Below are positions 48,783 to 60,265 of a stretch of 64,000 nucleotides of DNA, one piece after another. The translations under genes were made by a program, and so were the position numbers. Origin of the DNA: Lichenostomus cassidix (Eukaryota; Chordata; Aves; Passeriformes; Meliphagidae); NCBI GenBank assembly GCA_008360975.2, contig CM039182.1, forward strand, positions 149,300,656-149,364,655, written 5' to 3'. The first letter of the stretch is position 1. Each line of letters opens with the position of its first letter. The notes under the pieces are model-generated. The model was given only the letters and a program-made list of their open reading frames with translations, did no database searches and was not told where the DNA came from.

Positions 48783-50839
48783 ACACACACACCAGTCCTA
48801 AAATCCAGCACTGAAAGTTAGGACAGCAGCTTCCAGCTTCTCTTTCCCAGACACCCTAGAGACTCATATTACTTCCTCAATTACTTTGAGGGAAGAGCCA
48901 AGAAAAACAAGGCTGTTGGTCCAGACATCTCTGCTGAGCCCACAGGGAAGACTGGACAGTGGTTAGAGGATTGCAAACCAGAAATTTGTTCAGAAGGAGA
49001 AAAATCCACAGCCTCACACCTCCCACAGGAGTTCTTTTCTCTTCTGTATAAATTTATGTTGTGTCCAGCTGCAAGGCAGAAGTGGCCAAGTTGTGATATG
49101 GAGGAGGAAATTCAGCCAAGCAGACAGCACTGTGCACTGTGCCTGTGTCTGAAGGAAAGAATTAGGGCTGGGCAGTCCTTCCTGGCTCCAGAAGGCTCTG
49201 AGCAGATTCCTGGGTGTCCAACTGCATGTCCAGCCCAAAACATCTCCCTCAGCACCTTCAACCACTTCACTCCAACCACTTTTCCTCGGGTAGAGGAGAT
49301 GAAAACCCTCTGACATGGAGCCAATGCAGGGTAGAGGATGAGCAAACTTAAACTCATGGAACACACACTTCCATGAGCCACAGGAAAAGGAGTTCAAAAA
49401 ACCAACATTTTGCCACAGACAACCAGGCTGAATGAGATGATCTTTAAGGCCCCTTCCAATCCAAACCATTGGATTTAAGAGCCCAGTTATTTCCCAAGAG
49501 CTGGGCTAAACCAGAAGGAAAGGTATGAAGATCTGGACCTGAAGATGTAGTCACAATAGCATGACCTGAAATAGCTTTGTCTTCATCATAACCCCACTAC
49601 TAGATACCCAAGATGCTGGCTGAGGACATGTGGGAAATTGAGACTTTGCCAACAAATTAAAAAATTCAGAAACAGCAAGATCCGAACAGAAATCCAAACT
49701 CTTGCCAACTAAAAAATAAGGGAGTGGATACTCACTAAACCTCACAAATTTCTTTTTTTGACTCACATGTTCATTGATTTCCTTCCACAGAGGACAAACC
49801 CTCCCAGTTTTCCATTTGGGCAGAGGGATTGAAAAGCTCATGTAACTATATGTACAAACAAAGCAGCCCTGTAGCTACACCTCTCTCAGAAATGAGATTA
49901 AGTGCCACCAGTAAAGCTATTATGTTATCTGAAGGGATATATTTGTATTTAATGTATTTAAAATAAAGGTGGAATTACTTTAAGTAAACAGGTGTAGAGC
50001 TTTTAAAACACAGAGTAGTATTTTATGCCAAAGCCCAGGGTTTCCTCAGAACATCTGCAGGCAGAAACAGGACAAAATAAGCCACAGGAGAACTTAATCA
50101 TAGAAGACAGAAAAGTCAAGGTTAGTTTTATCCAGGTCATGACTTTTCAAAAGTTGGGATTTTGTTTGTTTTGCTCTCATTAGAGGGAGATGCTACTGCA
50201 GAAATGGAAAAATTATGGGTGGGTTCACAGCACGGGTCTGTGCCAGTGCACTTCTCCTTGGATAACATCAGATCCTTGCAAACCCTGTCAGAGCATTGCC
50301 AAAGCTGATTTAACTGGGTGTGACAGAGTCAGAAAACTCTTTTCCATCAAGATTAGTTATGACATAATAGAAAGTCTATCAGCTTTCAGTCCTGTAAAAT
50401 ATTAACTTTCAAAAGCTATTGAAAACCACAATCTTTTGGGTTTTTTGAAGGAGAAAATTGTTTATTGTTTCAATACCATGAGTCCACTCCTCTGCTACCC
50501 AACTACTTTCCTCCCCTTGTTCCCTTATAAATAATAACAGACGCAAATTTTTAGAGAATATTGCAAATATTACCCATCAGCCTGTAGATTATCCTCCCCC
50601 TACCCATGTTCATCTCTCATATTTAAGTACCTGCAAAATTAGACAGTAAAGGTTTGCTTTGAATTATGGAAGCAGAGACTGCATTGGTTATTGTAAATAG
50701 AGTTCTTAAAAGACAGTTTGGGCTGTTTATCAGAAATTTAATGTGAGAGTGGTTGTGAGAGAAAAACACACTCCAGCCAAGGCCAACAGATTCTGCAGGG
50801 CAGGTCTAGGAAAACTTCACCTCAGCCAAGGAACAGCAT
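48783..50839. other. Mostly unique stretch
   Basis: Bases 49424-49471 are a tiny plus-strand CR1 tail (GATGATCTTTAAGGCCCC, TCCAATCCAAACCATTGGAT). Minus-strand exon-like pieces lie at 49736-49781 (EINEHVSQKKKFVRF, GTGAGT donor) and 50604-50630. No recognised gene. Confidence 0.35.
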
Positions 50840-50979
50840 TGAGAATCAGGAATGGTTTGGGATTTGGAAGGGACCTTCAAGACCATCCAGTTCCAAACCC
50901 TGCCATGGTCAGGGACACCTTCCACTAGGCCAGGTTGCTCAGAGCTCCATCCAAACTGGCCTTGAACACTATCAGAACC
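50840..50979 (-). repeat. CR1 LINE 3' end
   Basis: GAGAATCAGGAATGGTTTGG, GACCATCCAGTTCCAAACCC and CCACTAGGCCAGGTTGCTC. Its 3' end points left. Confidence 0.88.
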
Positions 50980-51047
50980 ATTTTCTTCTAAAAATCCCCC
51001 ACTGCATTGACAAGAAACATGGGGAGAAACTTCTGAGCAGGGCCTGT

Positions 51048-51298
51048 TGAGATAGGGCAATGGGTAATGGTTTTAAGCTAAAAGAAGGTTGATTAAGTTT
51101 AGCTATAAGAACAAAGTTTTTTACAATGTTGGTAGTAAAACACTGGAAAAGACTCCCCAGAGAGTTGGTGGATGCCCCATCCCTGGAAATATTCAAGGTC
51201 AGGGGCTCTGAGCAACATGATCTGGTTGAAGATGTCCCTGATCGTTGGACTTGGTGACCTTTAATGGCCTCTTCCAACCTGAGATATTCTGTGACTCG
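51048..51298 (+). repeat. CR1 LINE 3' end
   Basis: GATAGGGCAATGGGTAATGG, ATGCCCCATCCCTGGAAATA and CTTCCAACCTGAGATATTCT. CR1-Y-like. It diverges from the copy at 50840 with only about 70 bases between them. Confidence 0.88.
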
Positions 51299-51360
51299 TG
51301 ACTTGTGGAGTTTTTCAGCATTGAGCTTCTTTGTTTAATCTGCTTTCACTGTAGGCACAG

Positions 51361-51557
51361 TAGGGAAAGGAAAAGGAAGGAGGGGGGAGAAAAATGGAAG
51401 AGCAGGAAGAAAGCAGAAGGGGGGAAAAAAGAAAAAAACAAAAACCAAACTATGGCAGGTCTGTAAACACTAGAGGAAAGGAAAAAAAATGGGATGAGAA
51501 GAACAGGAAAAGGAAGGGAAAGGAAAGGTGAAAGAAGAAGGAGGAGAAGGAGAATAA
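51361..51557 (+). repeat. Purine-rich low-complexity region
   Basis: About 200 bases dominated by GGAAA, GGAGGGG and GAAGAAGGAG, with scattered pyrimidines. No regular unit. Confidence 0.75.
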
Positions 51558-52800
51558 ATATCTAATAAAGCCTTTTTCCTTGTCCACGTTAAGGGTCAGA
51601 GAAAGAATGAAAATACCACCCTTACCTTAATTGGCACTGGGAGGGTATGAAGCTATTTAAAAATACATGCCAAATATAAGTGACATGCCAAATTTACTAA
51701 TTCCTATAAAAATCAGTGTCCACAGGTTTTTGCTCACCAATACAGGTCTCATACATGCTTTAGTCAACTGAGCTTTGATCAATACATGACGTAATTTTAT
51801 ATATTTTTATCATAAAAATGCCTCCAGCGTGACAATAGGCTGGTTCTAAGTGCAGGGGAGGAAACAGACTGTTCAATGCCCCTGGCAACAGCTTAATGGG
51901 AAAGCACAGATATTTTAAATTGCTTTTTAATCACTTCTAGATATTTCACCCCCCCAAATTGTAACTACTTACTGAACAACTGCACCTCAATGGGAATGAG
52001 CAATGCCACCAGGCACAGACAATATTTTGCATTTGGCAAAGGTGCTCTGATCCCAGTGAGGCCTTTGGAATAATATTCACACACAAGAGCACTGAAGTTG
52101 AGCTTTTCAGTTCTCTGCTTGCAGGTTTTCTTTATTTGTTTCTGCATTTATTTATTTTTATGTTCTGTTTAAAACAAAACAAAATTGATAGATTTCTTTA
52201 TCTGTTTTCCAGCTGCTCTCTCAAAACAGACAGAGAACACCTTTTTCTAACTCAAAATACAGTCCTAACTCAAAAGTTTTCAAGACAAGAGCTTTCCTGG
52301 CTGGCCAGCTTGAGCCTGGGCAGATCATCTCAGGCACTTAAATTGCTGAGGAGATTGAGACTGATGACGTTAGCCAACCTGCAGAACAACTTTAAACAAC
52401 AAACATTGATTCAATACATCTTGAAACAGAGGAATGCTTGTCCTGAGTGACAGGCACTGTGCCATGGCCTCTCCCCTTCATTATCTTGACCCTCCTTGAC
52501 TTGATGAACTCTCCTGCCCTGTTAAGGGTTGTAGCTATCTGGAAAATGAGAGTGGGAAGAGGAGTCGAGTTGGGAAGACACAAAGAATTTCAAAGTTACA
52601 TCAGCATTTCAAATCTGGTAGAAAACGTGTCATTTTAGAAGGGAGTGATGTCCTTTCCTTGGAATTCATATAACAGATTTGGATAGTGCCACAGAGTTTA
52701 CTTCTCTCACTGTTTTGATGCTGGGTAAGTATTTTTTGGGCTCTGGAGAGCATTCCTGTGCAATCACTGCTTGTTTGCCTTCCCTCTGCTCTGGAGCTGC
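51558..52800. other. Unique stretch with exon-like pieces
   Basis: Minus-strand pieces are at 51626-51652 (GTAAGG donor, reads LHTLPVPIK) and one ending at a GTAAGT donor at 51973, whose frame contains a hydrophobic stretch (YCLCLVALLIPIEVQLF). A plus-strand 48-base piece at 52677-52724 has a good acceptor and GTAAGT. None is recognised. Confidence 0.3.
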
Positions 52801-52909
52801 CAACACAATCCTCTTCCAAACCTACACAGAGTTCAACATTGTGATCCATCTCCGAGGGATGCTGGTCACAATGTTGAACTGTGTGTAGGTTTGGAAGAGG
52901 ATTTTGTTG
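52801..52909. repeat. Near-perfect hairpin, 44-bp arms, 21-nt loop
   Basis: The left arm at 52801-52844 (CAACACAATCCTC to CATTGTGA) is the reverse complement of 52866-52909 except at two positions. The loop at 52845-52865 has a small inner pairing (CATC with GATG). The arms are not CR1 sequence. RNA from either strand would fold into a stable stem of pre-miRNA size. Confidence 0.9.
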
Positions 52910-52971
52910 TTGGAACAAGATGGTCTTTGAGGTTCCTTCCAACCCAAAGCATTTTATGGATTCTATGATTC
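52910..52971 (+). repeat. Short CR1 LINE 3' end
   Basis: GGAACAAGATGGTCTTTGAG, then CTTCCAACCCAAAGC and ATGGATTCTATGATTCC. It begins exactly where the hairpin ends. Confidence 0.85.
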
Positions 52972-54024
52972 CCAGAGCGCCTGCTCTACCACCCCTAACA
53001 TGGTGTCTCCATCTTTACAAACTCTGAGAGGACAGAAAAATAGAGGAAAGATCTCAACCATGGCTCAATAAAATAACCTCAAATCTGCAGCAAGCAAGCT
53101 GGAGAACTGTCACCTAATTCAGCTGAAAGATAAATACACCCAGCCTCTTGGATCTCTAAAGGCATAAGTAACTCAAATCAGCTTCTTCCTCTCTGCTCAG
53201 GAAAATAAAAGGATATCTGGATTTACCTCTTTTGCAGGTACTTTGCACAGCACCAGCTCTAGGCTGTCACCCCAAGCAGCACAGGAACCTGCCTGTGTGT
53301 GGAGGAAATATTTTTAAAACACACAAAGAAAAAATCCAAAACCTGGCAATGGGGAGCAAACAGAAAACTGCAAGGCCCAGGGATGCAGATAATTCAAAAT
53401 ATACTGATGTGCCTTGAATAATGGAGGCTGCAGTCAAAAAGTCCAGCCTGACACAGGACAGATTCCCTGGCAGCTTGCTGTCGAAATTAAGGTTGTTGCA
53501 CAGATGTCTTTGCCTTAAGACAAGGAGGCACCTGCTCTTGATTGTGGGAGCTGAATTGCTGTAAATTCCAGGTCAAAAGAGAAAAATTAATCCCTCTTCT
53601 TTAAAAAATGGATACATAAATAAACCAAGCTAAAGCTTAAAAACTGTTATAGAATACCAACCAGAAGTTGGCAGCCATTTGATAGCAGGAAGGCAAGGAT
53701 AGTTTCATCTTTCCCTCACTGCACTTTAGAAGCAAAAGAGGACATTGGTAGGCTGGAAGAGGTGACTTGTGATGCTGGCATAGTGTGAGACATGAGAACA
53801 ACATTAATTTCCATATCCCTGTGTTTTCAGGTGCTGGTGCTTGGTCCAAACACCTGCATCAGCACAGGAAAGCTTCCATCAATCCCTTAATATGCAGCAG
53901 AAATTAATCTCATTTTTTGAAGATTACAAACATCCAGGAGCTGCCCTTAGCAACAGCTACTGCAATAACTCTAATTTCCCTTCTCTGTATTCCCCCACAT
54001 CTCAAAGAAAATAAACATTAAAAA
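52972..54024. other. Unique stretch, no recognised element
   Basis: Nothing assignable. Short frames only. Confidence 0.4.
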
Positions 54025-54448
54025 ATCACAGAAGGGTTTGGGTTGGAAGGGACCTTAAAGAAAATCTTATTCCACCCTCCTGCCATGGGCAGGGACACTT
54101 CCCACTATCCCAGGTTGCTCCAAGTCTCATCCAACCTGGCTTTGGACAGTTCCAGGGATGGGGCAGCCTCCCTGGGCAACCTGTGCCAGGGCCTCACCAC
54201 CCTCACAAGGAAGAATTTCTTCCTGATCTCTAATTTAAATCTCTCTTCTGTCAGTTTAAAGCCATTCCCTCTTGTCCTGTCACTCCATCCCTTGTCCCAA
54301 GTCCCTCTCCAGCTCCCCTGGAGCTCCTTTAGGCACTGGAAAGGGATTTAAGGTCTCCCTGGAGCCTTCTCTTCTCCAGGCTGAAGAACCCCAACTTTTT
54401 CCTCCTGTCTCCCTGTGAGAGATGCTCCAGTCCTCTGATTAGAAATCC
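54025..54448 (-). repeat. CR1 LINE fragment
   Basis: AGAAGGGTTTGGGTTGGAAG, CCTGCCATGGGCAGGGACAC, GTCACTCCATCCCTTGTCCC and GAGCCTTCTCTTCTCCAGG. One of the least diverged copies in the window. Confidence 0.94.
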
Positions 54449-55367
54449 TTCCTTAACACCCAGGTTTTCCCCATCTGAGGAGAACTCCCAAATCACAAGA
54501 AACCTCCTTCCCATGTGGCACGGCAGACACCTCCCACAGGCAGACAGCAGCACTCACATCCAACAATGGAAATCTTCCCTCTATTTGCATGCTCAGCTCT
54601 GCCAAAAACAAAGCACGCTGCTCTAGTGGGAGAACACCTTCCTACTTCTTCAGGGAAGACCAGGGAATTTGTGCAGATCCCTGGTTACTTGGAGGCAGCA
54701 TTTCTCAAGGAAGACAACCGAGGGAGCTCAGAGCAGCAAGTCTTTCAGTGCTAAGGAGATTAGGACAGCAGCCCAGGGAATCAGCAATCCCAGCACACCA
54801 CATCCACACGGCTTTGCCCACGGCTGTCACTTTGAGGAGAGTTTGCTACAAAACCAGCACAGTGATTATCTTGTTCTCTTGCAGGAATGCAAGGATTGAG
54901 ATGCAGGGGGAAAGCAGCAAGACTGGAGCTGCAGGCTTTGTGGAGGCAAAGCCAGCTCTGAGCACTGAGCAGGGACCACCACATGGAGGAAATCTGGCCA
55001 GAAACCACCCCAGTGCTGGAATGCTGGCCAAGAAACTGGGCTGAGAAAACACAAAATGTGCCAGCAGCCTGACAACACTGCCCATTGCACTGAATGCCAG
55101 AACATCCCGACGAAGGCAGGCGTGGGTAGTCATCAGATTAAGGCACCACCCAGGGAGAAGGGTTTTTGGGTCACCACAGTGCCCACATCACGTGCTGGCA
55201 GCTGGGGGAGCCACACAAGGGTGATGTATAATGGTTCCTTTTCCCTTCCACACACACTCGATGGCATCCTGCAGAGCAGTGTCACAACCAGGAATTGTGT
55301 GTGGTGAGGACCCAGAGCAGCTCACCAGGAGAGGAGCAATGGCAAGCCAAGTCCACCAGGAGTTCAC
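54449..55367. other. Unique stretch, no recognised element
   Basis: GC is slightly higher than average. Several overlapping frames of 75-150 codons on both strands have no motif or splice support. Confidence 0.4.
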
Positions 55368-55661
55368 ACAGAATCATAGAATTTTTTTAGGCTGGAAAAG
55401 GCCTTTAACATCATCAAGTCCAACCATTAACAAAGCATTGACTGCCAAGGCCACCACTAAGCTATGTCCACAAATGCCACATCTGCATCCCTCCACCACT
55501 TCCCTGGGCAGCCTGTTCCAATGCTTGACCACTCTTTTGGTGAAGAAATTATTCCTAATATCAAATCTAGACCTCCCCTGGCACCACTTGAGGCTATTTC
55601 CTCTTGTCCCATCACCAGCTCTGAGCCCTTGGACAAACAAAGCTCCCAATTCCTTCACACC
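55368..55661 (-). repeat. CR1 LINE fragment
   Basis: AGAATCATAGAATTTTTTTA, CATCAAGTCCAACCATTAAC, CTTCCCTGGGCAGCCTGTTC and CTCTTTTGGTGAAGAAATT. About 30 bases are deleted before CATCCCTCCACC. Confidence 0.92.
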
Positions 55662-57745
55662 CCTGAAGACAAAATCAGCACATGATGAAACAGTTTGTGA
55701 AAAGCAGCATTTGTGACGTTAAACATTGGCACTTGAAAAGATCAGAAGGATGGGGATAAGGAGAAAAAGCAACAAGATCTAGCAAGGACCTGGGCACAAT
55801 GAGCCATCAACAAATGGATGTTACATCTCCTTTTGTTCTAACAGACAAAGGTTTATTTTATATGTAATTGTGTGCACACAGATGTATTATTACAACTGAT
55901 AAAAACACAACTTTTCCAATCACTGCGCCTCTAACTGAAAGCACCAATGACCAGCCAGAGACAAAGACAGAAAACCACTTAGTGACACACGAAAAGTTTG
56001 AGCAGTGAAGCTGATGCTGGACACAAATCCAGGCACAGGCTTAGCCCCAGTCAACCTCTTCCTTGCATCACCTGAATGGCTGAAGCACAGGTCAGACCAG
56101 TTGAACAAAGTCCCCAGGGGGCACCACCTGGACTACTTAGCAAGGAGTGACCTCTCCAGACTTCAGCAGCCTCTGGCAAAAACTTGGTCATGTGGATGGA
56201 GGACTGAGGCCAGGGAGCACCTTGTGCTTGTGCCCCACACAGCCCTTCAGCAAAAGTGCCCTCATCACCAGTGGTCACTTGGCACAGAGCATTTAAAAGC
56301 TAAAAACAACTCTGCTGCCTGGATTTTCAGGGTACCAGGAGGTGAAAAAGAACAAATCTGAGCAGGAAGAGATTTGGCCTCTCAGCTGCAAGATGTCCTT
56401 CTGCAGCTTTGCTCCCAAAGCACCACATGTAGCTACCAAACAGACTTTAGAGCATCCCACACCCAACCTGGAGCTGGGGTGACTCTTCCCAAAGAGTTTT
56501 CACCCACTTTCCTCATCCTGCAGCACGTGGACAGGGAGAGCACCAGACCAATGGAACACATGGAGTGGGGAGAGGGCAATCAGTGAGTGTGAAAGAGCAC
56601 AAAGACAACACAGGAATGAGGCTAACACATCCACAAATTGATGGGGGCTAAAATGTCGTCAACACAGTCAAGGACCACCGTGACAGCTTGGCTGACACCA
56701 TCAATGCAGCTCTCAAAGCACCAGAGGACTTTCATATTCATCAGACTTGGTGTTCTTCATAATTCATAGCACCACCACCTGCACTGGGCTCGAGACTCCA
56801 GGTCCAGCAAGAGCAAGCTGGTCACAGACACAGAGATGCCACAGCAGTTATTTCCCCCTTCACTGCTGAAACAATCTCCCCATCAACTGTCTGACTACAC
56901 CTTCCTAACCCATTGGTCCAGGCTTCTCCCACAGGCCACATTCCCACATAGCCCTTCCTTTCTGCCACACAGAAGAAACTGCACATGAAAGTAAGAGATG
57001 GGAAGGGAAAGCCATAAAGCTGAGAAAGATGCCCTCAGCAAAATCTGTTTTAAGGCATGACTGGCTCATACTGAGAGCCAAATCCTCTGGTTTTCAGTCC
57101 AGACCATTGTGGGAGGACAATTTATGTTCTTTCCAGCCAGATGTGCTGCTGGGGGAATATTCAGGGCAGCAGTAACACCACTAAAGCTCTTTGCTCAGTA
57201 CTGCTGTGAGATCCAGGGGCAATGAGCACTGGTGTTTAGGGAAACATCACCTGGATCAAAAGGGACACCCATCACACTGATTCAGCACCAGTGCCACCAC
57301 AGGTGACAGCAGAATTACACAAAGCACTGCTCCCTCCCCAAACACAAGCCTTGTGGGTGATGAATCAGTTTCTGTCTCCAGGGACACCAAGGAGGAATCC
57401 TGTAAATCTCCCTACACCTCCAAGGGGAGGTGAACCAGATGGGAGGGAGAGAATAGTCCCAGAAAAAGCCAGCAGAGCTTGGCTGTGGCTGTGCTGCCCA
57501 AGAATGGATCTGCCACTGCTGAATCTGCTGCTGGAGCAAAAAGAACTTCCCTGGGAGGAGACCATTGAGCGTCCAAGGAACATACAAATATCCCACCAGT
57601 GTGGCATGGGACACTGCTCTGCTTGCCTTTCAAACTGCCCAAGAAGGCTTTGCCACCCTGGCAGGAGTTTCCAAGATGAGGAACATGAAGTTAAACCTGA
57701 AGACCTCCAGAACAATATGGTTCTCAGTGATTTCAGAGAATTTGG
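55662..57745. other. Unique stretch, no recognised repeat
   Basis: Two kilobases without CR1. The frames at 56005-56361 and 57291-57904 (both strands) are long but unrecognised, and the last runs into the next CR1 copy. Confidence 0.4.
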
Positions 57746-58025
57746 GGATGGACTTTTTAGTAGGACGTGTAATGGTTTCAAACTGAAAGAGAGTAGAGGT
57801 TCAGGGTAGGCAGAGGGAAGAACATTTTTTACCACGAGGGTAGGAAGACACAGAAACAGATTGCCCACAGAGGTGGTAGATGCTCCATCCCTGGAAAGAT
57901 TCAAGGTCAGGTTGGATGGCGCTCTGAGCTACCAGGTCAAGTTGAAGATGTTCCTGCTCATTGAAGGGGAGTGAGATTTGATGACCTTCAAAGATTGCTT
58001 CCAACCCAGGCTATTCTACGATTCA
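57746..58025 (+). repeat. CR1 LINE 3' end
   Basis: GTGTAATGGTTTCAAACTGA, GTAGATGCTCCATCCCTGG, GGTCAGGTTGGATGGCGCTC and CCAGGCTATTCTACGATTC. CR1-Y-like. Confidence 0.9.
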
Positions 58026-59981
58026 AATTCTGTGTGGCATCTTTAAGCACAAAAGTTTCAAAATGCTGCCAACTCTCCATATTTATTCTTTTCCTGTGCA
58101 GGGTTTGCTCTAGAGATCAAAGATGTGGAGGAAGCAAAGGATCAGCACAACAAGAACACAGGGAGAACATTAAAATATGGCCAAAGCTCTGAGATGACTC
58201 TTGGGTAAGGCTGCTTTCCATATGAGTGAAGATAAAGCACTCCCTCCCCAGCCTCACCAGCAAAAACTTCTGTAAACCAGCTCTCCTTTCACAAATCAAT
58301 CCAAAGCAGAGTGAAACTCCTCTAAATGAATGTCATGGGGGGAAAAAAAGTTTCTCAAGGGCAAAATTTTATTTGCATCTGCCTGAGCCCCATCATTCAG
58401 GTGGCTCTCTGCTGAAGAGATGCTCTTACCAGCTGCTCCCCAAGTCCTGCTCTCCTGGGCACACAAGACTTTCTTCTAATCTGGAAGAAAAAGCAAGAAA
58501 TGTGATTAGTACTGGAAAAAAACCAATTTCAGTCTCATGGTTAAGGACATGGTGACCATCAGCACCAGGAGCTCTGGTATCCAGACACAACCTGCAGCCT
58601 CTGAGCTGGGCTGTAGGAACAACAAAAACAACCTTTGATTCCTCATAAAACATCCCTGCTGAGCACAAGGACAGCACCTCCTTTTCAAAAGGAAGTTGAT
58701 ATAGATCTCTAAAATTGCTAAAAGGTTTTAATATTTCCAGATTAGCAACAGTATAAAAGTAGGGGGTTGCAATTGCAGGACACCTGCAAAAGTAATAAAT
58801 TAAAAACCTTCAATGGAAAAAGAGAATTCTGTCTTTAAGTGTCCAGTCTTCTTCAAGATCCTGAACCTGCTGTGGGAGGAACACTCTGGCAAGAATCCAG
58901 TTAAGCATTTCAGTGTGTCAGATTTGAGAGACCAGAGAGAACCCTGCTGAATCAAGGTCTTGGCATTTCTCACCAGCTGCTTGTTTCTCTCTCCTGCTGG
59001 CCTTCAAACACGTCCACACACTCCTACCTTCCAAGAATTTCCAATTTTAGCTTTTATTCTAGAAACAACACCTCTTGGTTACAAAAGCAGCCAATTTTCC
59101 TGCCAGGAAAAAGCGCTGGTGCAACACCAAGAGGCAGGACCTGCATTAGACGAGCACCAGGCAGCTCTCAAGAGCTCACAAAAGGCCTTTTAATTAACAC
59201 GCCTACTTGCTTTGCTCAATTAACACCGAGGAGGAAGCCCTTCACACGCTGCCTTCAGCTCTGGTCACTGTAGGCTGAATATTTTAAAAATCCTACTGTA
59301 TTAATAAACACTTCTATATAAATGCCATATACTTCCTACATACAGACAGCTCAGTTAAAAGGGGAAAAAAAAATGAAAAGGATGCAATTTCTCCAGAGAG
59401 AAAAATTCAGAGATAAAATTGCAGCAATGATTTATATCTGCCCACAGCAGCAGAGCAGCAATCCCAGCCCTTGGTGACCTCTGTGCAAACACACTGAGCC
59501 AATTACACAGTGTGACAGAAGATTTTGCCTCCCTGGAGCAGCAGCTTCTTGTTGCTCGATGTGAGAAACATCAAAAGGTAGTGCAACAAGTGAGTGTGTG
59601 TTACTGAGCAGGCTGGGGACAACCAGCCTGGAGGTTTAATCAAGATTTGGATCCAGTTGTGTGAGGGGTTTTGTAAACATTCATCTCATTGAGTTGTTAC
59701 ATCTGGAGGATTTAATTCCCAACGATCTGCCTGTTTAACCTATGGAAATCACCGTGGGGCAACTCAGCTCAATCCTCCCACTCCATCCCTTCTTGTTTGC
59801 TGTGGTCTTCATTAGCAGATGAGTGCTAATTCACCTCATGCTTCAGCATCTCACACCTGGGACATGTCCAGCAGCACTTCCATGTCCTTTGGCAAGATAA
59901 AAATAACATGGAAAACACAAAAGTTTTTAAAGCCACCAGTCATAGCCGGCAGCTGACAGAAGAAATGCTCTCAGCTTCCTA
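58026..59981. other. Unique stretch, no recognised repeat
   Basis: No transposon or recognised exon in about 2 kb. Frames on both strands near 58226-58688 overlap and look incidental. Confidence 0.4.
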
Positions 59982-60265
59982 GAATTACAGAATAATTTGG
60001 GTTAGAAAAGACCTTTAAGATCAGTTAGTCCAACAATTGACTAAGCACTGCCAAGGCCACAACTAATGCATGTCCCCAAATGCCACATCCACACATCTGT
60101 TAAATACCTCCAGTAATGGTGACTCAACCATGTCCCTGGGCAGCCTCTTCCAATGCTTGAAAAACCTTTCAGTGAGGAAATTTTTCCAAATATCAAATCT
60201 AAAACTCCCTGGTGCAAACCAAGGCTATTTCCTCTTGTTCTGTTGCTTGTTACTGGGAAAAAGTC
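59982..60265 (-). repeat. CR1 LINE fragment
   Basis: AGAATTACAGAATAATTTGG, AAGACCTTTAAGATCAGTTA, CCACATCCACACATCTGTTA and GTGAGGAAATTTTTCCAAAT. Confidence 0.92.
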
